A DNA stretch of 64,000 nucleotides from Amoebidium appalachense (GCA_963693365.1 CAVNZM010000001.1:4154001-4218000), one strand, 5' to 3'. Counted from the first letter of the stretch, positions 20,978-44,102 are shown. Numbers and translations: made by a program. Notes: generated by a model not told the origin, from the letters alone.

Positions 20978-22965
20978 ACACACAAACACGCACACACATA
21001 AGCAAGCACACACGCAGACACAGAGGCACACAGGCATGCACGCAGGATCGTAAGTACGCACGCAAGCACGCTCGCAAGCATGCATGGACGCACACACACA
21101 CACACACGCAAGTATGCACGCGCGCATGCACGCACGCAAGCATACATGCACACACATACACCCCCACACACATGCACACACACGCCCACACACACACACT
21201 CATGTCTCTCTCTCTCTCTTGTAAGGTCAGTCCATGCACCCACCATCCTGCAGCCTCTGTCTGTTGAGTAGCGCCCTGTGACTGATCCTCTCCATCTCCC
21301 CCTTACTTTTCTCCCCGCTCTCCTCGGGTTCCTTTAACACACACAAAACCCCTGGTGTTATGAGCATAGTCGATGGTTCACAAAGGAAGACCAAAGACAG
21401 GACGTCTTCTGGCACATGCCAAACAATAGGTGCCCACGGAGGGAACCGAGAGGGCAGAGGGTGGGGGGGGGGGGGGGGGGGGGGGGGGGCGGGGGGGGTA
21501 AGATAGAGCACGATCCACCTTGTGCATAATTGAGTGGACGAAAAATAGCATCCAGCCTTCTCTCTGGTATGCTATCAGTAAAATGCAAATGTTGCTATAA
21601 AGGCCATTGAGATCACATTGAGGTGCCTGATGTCGAGGTAGGGAGGGATGAAGTGAGTTGGTTGGTGGAATTTGGTAAGTTTGGGCCAAGTGAGGAAAAC
21701 GGAGGAGGAGAGGGGGAGGCTTGGAAGGGGGAGGGAGGGAAGGGGGAGGGGAGGGGGGTTGCCTACACTCTCCTCGTCATCCACTATGAAGCCATCCATA
21801 TTGGGGCTTCTGTCTCTGTCACCCACAGACATGTCAGCACAACCCCCCCCCCCCCCCCCCCCTCCCCCCCCTCCCCCCGCCCCGTCGGCCCCCTTGTTAC
21901 ATATACACACACACCCACACACCCACCCCAATCCCCACACCCACATCAACCCAACCCAGCCAACCCGATCCGTCAACCCCCCCAGGGTCCCTCCTCCATC
22001 CCCATCCTCCTTCCCCCTCTCCTCCCTCCCTGTCCCTCCCACCCTCCCTCCCCCCTCCCTCCCTCCCTCCCTCCCTCCCCCTCCCCCCTCCCTCCCTCTC
22101 CATCCCTCCCTCCCTTTCCTCCTACCCATCCTCCCACCCTCCGCCCCCATCCCCCCCCCCCCCCCCCCCCCACCCCCCCCCCCCCCCTACCCACCCTCCC
22201 ACCCTCCTTCCCTCCCTCCCTCCCAGTCTCCCTCCCACCCTCCCATCCCCACCCACCCACCCACCCACCCACCCACCCACCCACCCACCCACCCCCTCCC
22301 ACCCTCCCACCCACCCTCCCACCCACCCACCCACCCACCCACCCACCCACCCACCCTCCCACCCTCCCATCCCCACCCACCCACCCACCCTCCCTCCCAC
22401 CCACCCACCCACCCACCCACCCTCCCACCCTCCCACCCTCCCTCCCACCCACCCACCCACCCCCTCCCTCCCACCCTCCCATCCCCACCCACCCACCCAC
22501 CCTCCCTCCCACCCTCCCACCCTCCCTCCCACCCTCCCACCCACCCACCCACCCACCCACCCCTCCTCCCACCCTCCCTCCCACCCTCTCCCCACCCCTC
22601 ACTGTACACTGTAAAAGCTTCCAGTAAGAATGAAAAGCCTAGTCAGCTGCTCATGTCTCTTTCTCCCTCACTCATCAAGTTCCTCTAATCCTGCGTTAAA
22701 TGCACGTGCTTACAGTTTTTCGTATTGCCATCCGGACATTTGTTCTAGTGTTGGTTCGGTTTTTGTCTTAATTTTTCGAATTTCCCACATATTACCTTTC
22801 TGTAGTTGGATCTCCTTATTTTTTGCGCGTGTGCGTGGGAGGGGGGGGAGGAAGGGGGCAGGGGGAAGGGGGGGGGGGGGGGAGGGGGGGGGGAGGGGGG
22901 GGGGGGGGGTACCTGTCGTGAGACTTCGAGTCTGCCCCTGTTCCATAATCCTCTATGGTGACTTC
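18149..22965 (-). CDS. Candidate 3' exons of the helicase gene: acidic/basic C-terminal tail
   Basis: Seven exon candidates follow the helicase core on the same strand, each phase-compatible with the last: 22965-22913, 21815-21769, 21563-21519, 21408-21244, 20245-20178, 19030-18927 and 18173-18149 (ends TAG). Each has a usable acceptor and donor, for example CTTTTGTTTTCTTCCAG before 20245 and AG|GTCAGTG after 18927. They encode charged, probably disordered sequence: MDGFIVDDEE, RPIRKRCRTAVVSSSESETE (basic stretch plus Ser/Glu run), and QEIDGEEEEERKQMLHKKKE. No domain is recognised. Composition suggests a nuclear protein. The 20245 and 19030 exons are best supported by splice signals, the final 25-base exon least. 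They could instead belong to a separate gene. In-frame read-through of the 21408 exon reaches a TGA at 21227, which would be an alternative end. Confidence 0.45.
19286..19519. repeat. Degenerate minisatellite, 78-base period, three copies
   Basis: Copies begin with TTGGATAGGGTTTGCGGG (19286), TTGGATAGGGTTTGCAGG (19364) and TTGGATACGGTTTTCAGA (19442). The 78-base spacing is exact, although the copies differ inside. It lies between candidate helicase-gene exons at 20178 and 19030, that is, in an intron. Confidence 0.75.
20295..20400. repeat. (C)n-(CA)n-(CG)n compound tract
   Basis: A C run at about 20299-20315 runs into a long CA array and then alternating CG. A further (CA)n array is at about 20902-20974. 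Confidence 0.9.
22020..22600. repeat. C-rich (CCCA)n / (CCCTCCCA)n satellite-like array
   Basis: About 580 bases of CCCACCC, CCCTCCC and CCCATCCCC units with no unique sequence between them. The complementary strand has dense GGG triplets, so G-quadruplex formation is plausible. It lies in an intron of the candidate helicase tail. Confidence 0.9.
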
Positions 22966-23820
22966 CTGCGAGGTGAATCTTGTTGGCAGTTTTTAACGGT
23001 GTACATTAACAAACTGGTGGGGAAATCCTTAACGGATTAGGCTTGGATGCCAGTCTACGCAATCGACAGCCAATGAGAAGGGCCACTTAAGCATTGATAT
23101 CAACTCCGTATATGGCAACACAAACCCATCGATATGCATCGCGCATGTCGTGTGTTCGACTCTGGTGCAACTACGATCTTCTCGAGATGGTATCAAATTT
23201 TTTAGGTATGCCTAGCCAAACCGGATAATTCAACAGAGTTTCATTACACCCATATCCGACCACGCGTAAATCGAGGCTGCGCCACCCATCATGAACTGGT
23301 ACACAAGTCTGCTGAAGCCGAGGTGGGGGGGGGGGGGGGGGGGGAGGGGGGGGAGGGGAGGGGAAGAGGGGGGGGGGGGGGGGAGGGGGGGGGGGGGGGG
23401 ACGACAAAGCACGGTGAAGAGGAGGGGAAAACGTGTGGGTTCAAGTTGTGAAGGGGGAACAGAATAGGGGGAGAGGGGAATAAGGGGATGTAGTTTGGCT
23501 TATTGTGTGTAGGGAGGTGTGAGTGTGTGTGTGTGTTTGCAGGCTGAGGAGTGGGGGGTTGGAGGAAGGATGGTATTGTTTGCTTTGCACGAAAATACAG
23601 GGAGAAACGGTCGCACTAAGCACGCGCACCGCGCACACACAAAAACACCCACGCACGGACATGCGTGCGCGCGCACACGGACGCATGCACACATACATGC
23701 ACGCATGCACGTACGCTCACACACACATGCGCGCGCGCGCATGCGCACACACACACACACACACATGCGCGCGCGCGCGCGGAGAGACACACACACACAC
23801 ACACAGACACACACACACAC

Positions 23821-35000
<11,180 letters not shown>

Positions 35001-35379
35001 TTTGAAAAAGGCGAACAGGCATGAAAGACTTATCTAGGTGAAAGTTAATAAACGAGAAGTCTCGACATGAACAATTTGAGTGCTCTTTTTGGTCACTGTC
35101 AACAGCTCACCAAGGGCTAAGGACAGGTTTCGAAGTCAAACAGCAAGTAAAGAATAATTGCATTCCTTAGCTAACGCTAGCTACGCAGTATATGTACTGG
35201 CCAGTGAAACCATCGTATGCGCCTATAAGGGCTTCTACCGTTTGAAACTTGCAGCGCACTATCATGGTACTATACAAGTTTTTCCCGCCAAAACGAGTGC
35301 CAAAACGGCCGTGAGCCAATCACAAGCAGCACCCTCCCCTCCCCCCCCCCCCCCCCCCGCCCCCGCCCCCGGTGAACGG

Positions 35380-35418
<39 letters not shown>

Positions 35419-36350
35419 AGCGGCGACCACCACACCACCACGACCACCATTGATGAACAACATCCCCACTGCCAGTTTCCTTCTGTGTGCACGTGTATTT
35501 TTCACTTTGTGACTATTTGTCATCAGACCAATATCGATCGGGTATCTGAGACTCGAGAAACATCTAGGTCTCTCTCGAGCTCAGTATATTTTCTCCCTCT
35601 TTCTTTCCCTCTCTCTCCTCTCTCTCTCTCCCCCTCTCCCTCTCTCTCCTCCCTCTCTCCCTCGAGCTCCAACGCTCTCTCCCTCGAGCTCTCTTTAATT
35701 CTCTCCCTCCCCCCCCACCCACCCACCCACTCTCCCTCCCTTCCCCCCCTCCCCCCCCCCCCCCCCCCCTCTCTCTCTAGATCTCCTAGACGTTGAGGAT
35801 CATTGCACTTTATTGGCCGCTCCCTCCGGCCAATCCCTCTGCATATTCAAAGTACTGCATGTGCACTCATAAATACGTCACATTTCGCCCACTATGATTC
35901 TCGTGAAAAACCCAATCTGCTCAAAACATAGAGATAAACTTGCAAATAAGAACGTAAATACTATTAATGCTCATGTGCTTTAACAGCTCGTAGGTCCCTA
36001 CCTAGCAGGGGGAAGGGAGGAGATGACTACATAGCTCGTTAACAGGAGTCCTGCACTCAGGATGCATATATTGAGACACCAACATTTAGGGAGAACGGGT
36101 ATCTAGGGTGCGACGGAAAACCATATGCCAAATCCCTCTCCTCTCTCCCCCTACCCCCCTTTGCTCCACCTTCTCCCTCCATTGGGTCAACGCACATACC
36201 CAACCACACACACACACCCCAACTACAAAACAGAAAGAAAAAAGAGAGGAAGAAAGAAGGAATTATAAGAAAAGATAAAACACAAAAATGGGAGCACCAA
36301 AACCCAATAGCATGCAATCTCAACGCCCAAGACGGCTATGCCTTTGCACT
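35001..36350. other. Upstream flank of the helicase gene; no gene seen
   Basis: It contains the 5' flank of the helicase gene, a C run followed by an A run (35340-35415), (CT)-rich sequence at 35570-35780 and mixed unique sequence to 36350. No exon or frame with recognisable motifs was found on either strand. Confidence 0.4.
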
Positions 36351-37865
36351 TCACGCGGCCTGCTTTGCCTTTTCCACCCTCTTCCTCTCTAGCGTAGGTG
36401 ACTGGCACACCTTCTTATGTACCTTCCAATGATTTCGCTGGCAATCAAAACCACAGTAATGCTCTTTTTGGCACCCTGCACATCGCTTCAACTCCCGTTC
36501 TAGAGAGAACAGACCGCGACAGTTCGAGCAGGGAAGCATGGTAGGAGATTTTCTATCGCTGAGCTGCTTGACAATATTACTTGGCGTGGCTGGCTGGTAC
36601 ACTGACCTGTGATCCGCTTTGGGAACACCGTTGAGAACGTCATTTCCTATCACGCGGCCGTGTCTTCCCGTCGTTTCCTGTGGCGTCAAAGTGACATCCC
36701 ATTTGCATTTTTCTTTTTGATCCGGTGTGAGGCTCTGGTAAAACTTAAGCGCTTTCATTCCCCGTGTGCTCGTATCCCTCCCGTACAGACCAAGCAGGCT
36801 GTCGATGCACATTATCTCCATGTCATCCTTTCCAAGGGACTTGTAGATATCCTGTGCCTCCTTGATTAGCGTTTCAGCCCGTCCATCCTTTCGTAGCCTC
36901 TTTGCTGAACGCCGAAATTATACAAAACCTTTGCCCTCGTTCCTTTGTCTCTCACGTTTTTCACAATCACCTTCCATGCTCTCTCCGTTTCGACGTCGTC
37001 GCCCACCGATGTTACTACATCTCCCCAGGCAACCAGGAGCTTGTCCAAGAGTGCAACATCTTGCCCCCTTAAAGCAGCGTATTTTGCCACCCGGTTTGTC
37101 ACTGTGCCAGTCTTGTTTGCGTAAGCCGTGAAAAGATTCTCGACCGTGCGGCAAAACACGACTGCTTGCTGTTTGATCTTCGGCTGCGCCATGCCTACCA
37201 CCGCCTTGCAGGCTAAACGCATCACACGCCAATCACCTAATTTCTCCGCCGCGTTCGTGCCCTTAATAAGCAGCACCACCAAATCTTCCTTCAACCTTCC
37301 ACTTGTTCTCGTAAGGGTAGTGTCGTAGACGTCAAACTGAAAAGGTGCCCCTTGGTTCTCGGCTCGGTCTTCGTTGTCGGTCAGAAATACGACCAGTGAC
37401 AGGTCGGCAGAAACAAGGCACACCTCCTTGCAGACTTCTATGCCCTGAGGGGCCGTGTCGTGCCTTTCATTTTTGGCTCTGGACACCTCGAAGGCAATTG
37501 CGTTCGCCCCCGAAGGCAATTGCGTTCGCGGCCACACCGTAAAACGGAAGCGCTGGTTTTTGCGAACCAGCACATGTTTCTTCTATATCTGTGACATTCC
37601 GAGCGTGTTCTTCTAGGGTCGCATGTTCAATCAAGGTCTCTACTGTCACACTATAGCCGAGCCTTTGTCTCTCTGCCAGGCCTCTGCTTGAAGCTGTTTC
37701 GCCGTACTGCAACCCAACAAAGGGTAGTTTTCGAATGTGTTGTAATGCTTTGCCCATCCCAGAAACTCGTGAGTGAGAAACGAATACATGGGGTGTAATG
37801 CTGTCATTTTTATGGGCTTTCGTGCAAGAGAACAACAGTAACAGCAATATGAGAGTTTCGTGCAA
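36351..37865 (-). pseudogene. MYND-type zinc-finger protein with frame-breaking duplications
   Basis: The intronless minus-strand reading covers about 500 codons in three frames. The C-terminus (36351-36869) holds a MYND finger (PF01753): CSNC, then CAGC, YCGFDCQ, HW and HKKVC, ending at TAG/TAA 36351. The middle frame (36866-37573) looks like an alpha-helical TPR-like region. The N-terminal frame (about 37500-37865) contains IGKALQHIR-like sequence. The N-terminal and middle frames are offset by a 22-base tandem duplication at 37489-37528. The middle and C-terminal frames are offset by a small indel near 36866-36880. MYND proteins usually mediate protein-protein contacts, often in chromatin factors. 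Sequence either side of each break stays protein-like, so the breaks are recent, or one is a sequencing error. The true start is unclear and could lie as far up as about 38040. Confidence 0.6.
37489..37528. repeat. 18-base direct duplication (22-base period) inside the MYND gene
   Basis: CGAAGGCAATTGCGTTCG at 37489-37506 and 37511-37528, separated by CCCC. The period of 22 is not a multiple of three and exactly accounts for the frame change there. Confidence 0.9.
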
Positions 37866-38580
37866 GCTGCAGCGCGAAACACGGTGGGTTTGAAAAGTGG
37901 ATGTAGGACCTCGCTGCAGACACAGTACTGTTCGGGCGCTGCCAGGCGAAGGTATAATATCTTATACCAGGGCATAAGAACCGTAGCAACGCGTTGTCGA
38001 TGCATATGATTTCGGTGGATTTGAACTTGTGACGGCATGTCATTTATTTGGTTATTTCCGCTTTTTTCTCCCTATTTTCTAAACTGTTGGGCTGAGTTGT
38101 TGGTGCATGGAAATACATACAAAGCGTAGGCACAACTAGTACTGATAGTGATAGTAAAGTTAAGGCTGGCTGATATTATGTACAGTAGTCTTGTTCACTA
38201 CTGTACATGTACAATACATGTGCAGATCCCGATTCCCGACAGATGACAGGAACATTGACAACCAATCAATTCACCCTAGAGATTTGATTGGTTGAGTGAA
38301 GATCACCTGCTCTGGGGGGGGTCGGGGTGTGTACATTTTTTTTATTTTTTTTTGTGTACATTTTTTGCAGAAACTTGCATGCCAATTGCAAGGGTTTTGA
38401 AACAAGCATGCCATGGGTTTTGAACCAAGCGTGGAATATTTGAAACAATGATAGATCTTTACATAGGATATATATGTAAAACAAGTTGCTACAATACTTT
38501 TTTCCTTTATATGCTGTACATAGTAGAAATTTCCGCTTGAAAGACATCTAACCATAGATTTGGTCTGCATTGCTCTTTTT

Positions 38581-38892
38581 TTAGAGGCTGACTTGCTTGC
38601 TGTGCCTCGGTAGGATTTGAGGGGAGCCTGTTGGGAAGCAGCAGTAATGATGTCTTCTTGCGGAGTGTTGTCTGGTCAACATCGATGCATATGACTGTTG
38701 GAGCAAACTAGTTTCACGCATACACGTACACTTAAGGTTTTGTCCGCTGGTGTCCTTTGTCACTTGTCGCTTTATTTTTCTTTCTTAGCTTTGGCTTTTT
38801 CAGTTCTATTGGTGGTTATGTAACCTGTGGCTGCACGTTGCCTTCATCAACGGATCAATAAAACCGAGTCAAAAGAAGAAAGAAAAAGAAAA

Positions 38893-38931
<39 letters not shown>

Positions 38932-39264
38932 CATTATTAGGCGCAGGAAGGCATTTTTTTCTTTTGACTCGGTTTTATTGATCCGTTGATGAAGGCAACG
39001 TCACGGTGCAGCCACAGGCTACATAACCACCAATAGAACTGAAAAGGCCAAAGCTACGAAATAAAAATAAAGCGACAAGTGACAAAGGACACCAGCGGGC
39101 AAAACCTTAAGTGTACGTGTATGCGTGAAACTAGTTTGCTCCAACAGTCATATGCATCGATGTTGACCAGACCACACTCCGCAAGAAAACATCATTACTG
39201 CTGCTTCCCAACAGGCCCCCCTCAAAACCTACCGAGGCACAGCAAGCAAGTCAGCCTCTAAAAA
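38581..39264. mobile_element. Fold-back element: 300-base inverted arms around an (AT)n core
   Basis: The left arm, 38581 to about 38890, and the right arm, about 38953-39264, are inverted copies roughly 95% identical. The outer ends share AGAGGCTGACTTGCTTGCTG and its complement. The centre carries (AT)n at about 38894-38929. Each arm gives the same short 60-residue open frame, beginning MTKDTSGQNLKC, on opposite strands; it is probably just a consequence of the repeat. No transposase is seen. It could be a fold-back/MITE-type transposon or a palindromic duplication. Confidence 0.7.
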
Positions 39265-40342
39265 GGCATTTTTACTGTTGTTTGGAGTTTTGGGGGATTT
39301 CATCTTTCGGGGAAGCCCCGTCCTAAGATGACGTCAGTTATTACAGTATCTGCTTGCTATAGTATCAATAAGCTCCATATCTCTTTCTATCTTTGGTTTA
39401 AAATTATAATCTGTAAATAAATAAAAAATGATGAGCTAACATAATTAACGGATTTTCATTTGTGGGGACTTCGACAAGCGGCTATGCTGGTGGGCATCTT
39501 ATATCTGGATCTACTCTCTATATACGTCGAATGTGGCTGGGCCTCCGGCAATGTCCACGCAATAAAAAGTGTGTAAACCCCCTATATACATATGCCGATC
39601 TCGCGCTTGTGCTCTTTCACATTTTCGAGGCTCTGAATGGAGTGGTTGAGGAGTTGATCCATCCTCCACTAGAAAACTTCAAGTTTGTGCAGCTCCCACA
39701 CCGTTGCTCACTAGGCGCTCACCATTAGTTAGTTGACTCCCGCGGAACTCGTTTTCGAAGGGTTGACGTTTAATTTCATGGAGTCCTGACGTATGGGGTC
39801 CGAACACACTTTTTATGCCTTGAACCTCGCCTTGAAGTTCACCTTTCAGTCTCAACCCAGGTCCACTCCGATAAATCGTCCCAATAATATGCATGTGTAT
39901 GGCTGAGTATCCTATGCAATAAACAGAGAATACCCTCACCCTCTCACCGTAATATTGATCACAAAATTTAGCCCTCTCGGAAACTGTGTGATTGTTTTTC
40001 TCTGCAGCTTTCGGACTGTGCGCGCAGTGGTCGTCACTGAAGTGCGAAGAAAATCAAGGACAAACAGTGGAAAATGCATATTAACGGCAAATGCAGCATT
40101 TTCTGATGTAGACCGCTGTAATTTATTCATGTTTGCGCTGTTAAAGCGGATGCTCTGCCCACCACTCGCTTTCACCCACACAATTTCCTCGCGGCCAGCG
40201 AACAAGTTTCATTCTGACACCGCCTCGTGTTGAAAATCTCCGCGCCACCAACTTGAGGCGTGCTTTTCTCAGAGGGTCCTGCGCTTTTCTTTTCCTGGAA
40301 AGTTCGTTTTATAAAACACGTGCCTATTTTGATCAAGCAACC
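39265..40342. other. Intergenic region upstream of the PL6 gene
   Basis: AT-rich sequence to 39450, then mixed sequence with only short unrecognised open frames on both strands. A TATAAAA lies at 40310-40316, 27 bases before the PL6 ATG; if used, the leader would be very short. Confidence 0.4.
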
Positions 40343-41921
40343 ATGGTTGGAGGTGATAGGCAGAGTTTTCGTGCCCTCACATTTGGCATAATTTGTACAT
40401 TTTTGTGCACATTTTCACAACGAGATTTCGCTGCAGCGAGTTTCCCTTTTGGGAACCCCCCAAAAACTATCGCTGACCCAACAGTCCTAACGGGCCCGAT
40501 AAGAAACTTCACGTCGCCGTCAGCCGTACCTCAGGGGGGTCTAAAACCAGGGGAGACTGCCGTCATACCATAAACCCCTCATACCATGCGGGATATACAA
40601 GGACAACTACATGATAATTACGTCGAGCGGATTGCCGACTGCACCAATAGTTATTAAGGCGCAGGAACCCGGATGTGTCACCTTATATGGCAATAGTTAC
40701 ATTTCCATACGTGGAGATTATATTGAAATTCAGGGGTTTATGTTTTACGGTTCCTCCGGGAAAACAGTGTCACAACCAGCTGTGAAATTTGACCGAAATA
40801 CCAAGGGGGGTCGTATGATTTTGTGCAGAGTGGATGGGTTTTTCCCCTCGCGTGGTGCAGCCGACGTTAAACAAACAGCAGTTGAAATTTGGGGTGATGG
40901 ACATCGGATAGAATGGAACTCTTTTGTTAATATGCAATATCCCGGGGAGCTTATACGAGTAATGGGCCCAAAGTCCGCGAATGTAGAAAGCCGAAATCAC
41001 CTAATCGCCTACAACTATTTCGGACCCCGCACCCCCATACCCAGCATTGGCAACGGCGGAGAGATAATCCAAATCGGGTTGGATAATTGGGACCAGGACA
41101 CTATGTGTACTATCTCGTACAATTATTTTGACGGGATAGACTCTGACCCAGAGTCCATCAGTGTCAAGGCGTCCTCCAACATAATATCCTCCAACACTTT
41201 CGTTTCCTCTGGCGCAATGGTCTCCGTGCGCTTGGGCTCGAAGAACATCATTGACGGCAATTATTTTTTCTGCAATGGGTTGCTAAGGTGTTCCGGCATT
41301 CGTGTCTTCAACAGAGATAACATCGTTCGCAGCAACTATTTCGACAGGGAGAATGGAAAGGCCGGCTACGAGGCATCGGTATCGGTATTGGGCGGTGATT
41401 CCAACCCTGCAAACAAACTCTTTCCGGCTACCCGCACCCAGGTTTACAGAAATCTGGCTGTGGATTGTCGCTTTTGCCTTGGGCTTGGATATGCGTGGGG
41501 CGGAAATTTGCCCGCATTAGATACCACTGTCCGAGACAACACTTTTATCAGCAACGGACCTGCTGATTTTTCTATCCGTGTCATATCCCCGGGGGATGAC
41601 AACACACAATTTTCGGGAAATTACTTCTTCAACGGCATGGTGGAGCCACGCAGTTCCCCATACTCCGGTTTTTTGAACGGCAGTGGTCCGGTCGGTGGAT
41701 ATACCGTATATCCAATGGACGTCCGTGTTCCCAACGGGATAAACCCCCAGGCCCTCCCGCCATTTGACTATCGCCCGGTTGGCAAAACGGAAATCGGAAC
41801 CCCGGTCTACCCTCCGCCCAATATCCCATCGGACTCCTCTTCTGGCGCATATTCGAACCATGTGTCGTTTGGAAGCGTCTTGTGGTTCATGTTTTTTTGG
41901 TATCCCATGTTGGAAGATTAA
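40343..41921 (+). pseudogene. Polysaccharide lyase family 6 (chondroitinase-B/alginate-lyase-like), frameshifted
   Basis: ATG at 40343 (CAACCATGG) starts a frame with a likely signal peptide (hydrophobic LTFGIICTFLCTF, then Ala-rich cleavage region) and the first PL6 strand, but it stops at 40571-40573. The remainder, about 450 codons to TAA/stop at 41921, continues in another frame. A 16-base insertion (40563-40587, flanked by TCATACCAT repeats) accounts exactly for the shift. The rest has the repetitive right-handed beta-helix pattern of PL6 (PF14592), with IEIQGFMFYG, NHLIAYNYFG, TISYNYFDG, IVRSNYFDRENG and NTFISNG. PL6 enzymes cleave uronic-acid polysaccharides such as alginate or dermatan sulphate by beta-elimination outside the cell, using Lys/Arg and Ca2+. 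The family is mostly bacterial. The single-exon structure in an intron-rich neighbourhood suggests transfer. Apart from the shift the domain looks complete. Confidence 0.75.
40563..40587. repeat. 9-base direct repeats flanking a 7-base insert in the PL6 gene
   Basis: TCATACCAT at 40563-40571 and 40579-40587 with AAACCCC between, giving a 16-base period. The first copy creates the in-frame TAA. Confidence 0.85.
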
Positions 41922-42166
41922 ACTGTTTGGTTTTGTTTGTGTTTTTGTTGTGCTGTATGTTGTGGATAGTAAACGAAGTGAAACATCGGCTGATCCCCAC
42001 TACTCCCAGCAGCAGATCTGCTCTGATGTAAATATCCATGTATAGTATGTATGTATGTATGATGATTGCACCTGTAAATATACATGTCATGTGAGAAAGT
42101 GCATGTCCCAAAGGCGGTTACACGATGACATACACACATACGCACACATGTGCGCAACCACACACA

Positions 42167-42202
<36 letters not shown>

Positions 42203-42366
42203 AACACGCACACGGTTACACACATGAACACGCACACGGTTACACACATGTAAAAGTGCTCACTCACAGAAACACCATGCACGCGGGCACACAAGCACAT
42301 ACAGGCACGCACACACGCACACACACATGCAAATACACGTCCACACCCAACACACAGCACCGTGGA

Positions 42367-42511
42367 CCCAATGGGTCAACACCATAATCTTTGTATATCT
42401 GCTTTTTGATGTCGACACCTTGGCTATAAACACTGTTACAGCCAACAAGTGATCGGCATGAAAACTTTCGTACTCCAATACCTTACCATATCCCTCCCTC
42501 CCTCCCTCCCT

Positions 42512-42576
<65 letters not shown>

Positions 42577-42672
42577 CCACACCCCAGCATTCCCTTTACA
42601 ATGTCGCCTGCTAACCCAATTAAATTGTAGCTCTTTGCCAAGCACACCTGGTGCAACGTAATACTCGGACCC
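42367..42672 (-). CDS. Two candidate exons of an unrecognised gene
   Basis: Exon 42672-42575 follows acceptor GCATTCAG and ends at GTGGAG|GTTTTT. It reads GSEYYVAPGVLGKELQFNW and continues in the same protein-like style. A second stretch, about 42492-42367, reads GKVLEYESFHADHLLAVTVF and onward. The two could join in phase across a C/A homopolymer intron. No family recognised; length and composition alone are weak evidence. Confidence 0.3.
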
Positions 42673-42903
42673 CTGAATGCAACTGGACAAAATGTATATA
42701 CCCGAAGATTACAGCATTATTCACTTGAAACCATGGCATTTCCTGATTTTTGTAAATGGAACCAAAAATGTGCTTGAGCAATATTCCTGCACTTTTTTAT
42801 TAAGCCATACTGAGTATTTGTGTTTCGTTTCATTTATTAGCACGTATAAGAATCATCCATCATCCTTCCCCCCTCCCCCCCCCCCCCCCCCCGTCCCCTC
42901 CCC

Positions 42904-42934
<31 letters not shown>

Positions 42935-44102
42935 AGGAAAAAAAAGAGAAAAAGAAGAGAAGAAAAAGCATGCGAAAAGGTGACATCTTTTTTGTGTTTG
43001 TGTGTGCATGTGGGTGGCTGGGTGGAGTGGTGGTGATGGTGACGGTTGTAGGGGGTTGGGGTTTGGGGGGGGGGGGGGGGGGGGGAGGGGGAGGGGGGAG
43101 GAGGATGGAGGGTGGATATAGGGGGCCGTGCATATAAATTTCTCTCTCTTTCAACCGGAGTGGTGTGTGTGTGTCTGTGTGTGTGTTGGGGGGGGAGGGG
43201 GTGGGTGGGTAGGTGGGGGGGTGGGTTGAGTTTGCCTGGCGGTATAACAGATATTTCTGTGCCCTGTCCAATAATTTCGTCGGTGGTATGATCTTGATGT
43301 GTGCTAGTGCCCCGTGTCTGCCTAGCGCCTAGAACATGCATGCAAGGTGAATCGTGCAGAAAGACCCTGTGCATGCACGCCACTGATACGTTTCCACACA
43401 CTAGCAAGCACCCAGACTGGTACGGTGCAATTAAACCATTCATGACAAGACTCGCTATGCAATAGGAGCATATTTTATTATTGTCTTCTTATAATTTCAT
43501 GTATGTTTTTGTTGGTGAATAGGTTTCCTGTGGTTGAAATGCTTGTGGCGTCTTGTTTTTGGCTGTGATGATCCTGACATCCCGGACCCAAACCCCAACA
43601 CCAGTACAAAGGCAGAAGTCACCAAACTTTGGGTCAAAAATTATTTCATGATAATGAACCATCTGTCCCTCTCCCCCCTCCACACACACACACACAGGCA
43701 CACACACAACCCTCCTCCCCCTCCCCCCTCCCCCCCCTCCCCCCCCCCCCCCCCCCAACAACAACCGTCCCCCCTCCTCTCCCTCTTCTCCCCTCCCTCC
43801 CTCTCTCTCTTTCTCTCTTTCTCTCTATTCCCGTCCCTCCCCCCCCCCCCCCCCCCCCTTCCCCCCCCCTCCCCCCCCCCCCCCCCCAAAAAAAAAAAAA
43901 AGAAGAAGAAGACAACACCCCCAGCGCCCCCATCACCACCCCATGTTTGCCCGGGCCCTACCCTTCTACCTACCCGCCCGCCCGCCCACCAGCTCTCAAA
44001 TCGTTGACCGCCTGCCAACTCACCGTAGCTATCCTAATGACTCCCCAGTAACTACCAAAGTATTTTTTAATTTACCTCCCCCCTCCACCCGCACCCCCTT
44101 CA

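Noticed and set aside
22250-22350. CCCACC array considered as interstitial telomere
   Set aside because: Units are CCCA/CCCT mixtures, not a fixed TTAGGG-like unit.
21623-22688. Two overlapping 334-338-codon proline-rich frames
   Set aside because: Encoded by the CCCA/CCCT array; both are open only because the array lacks T-A-containing codons.
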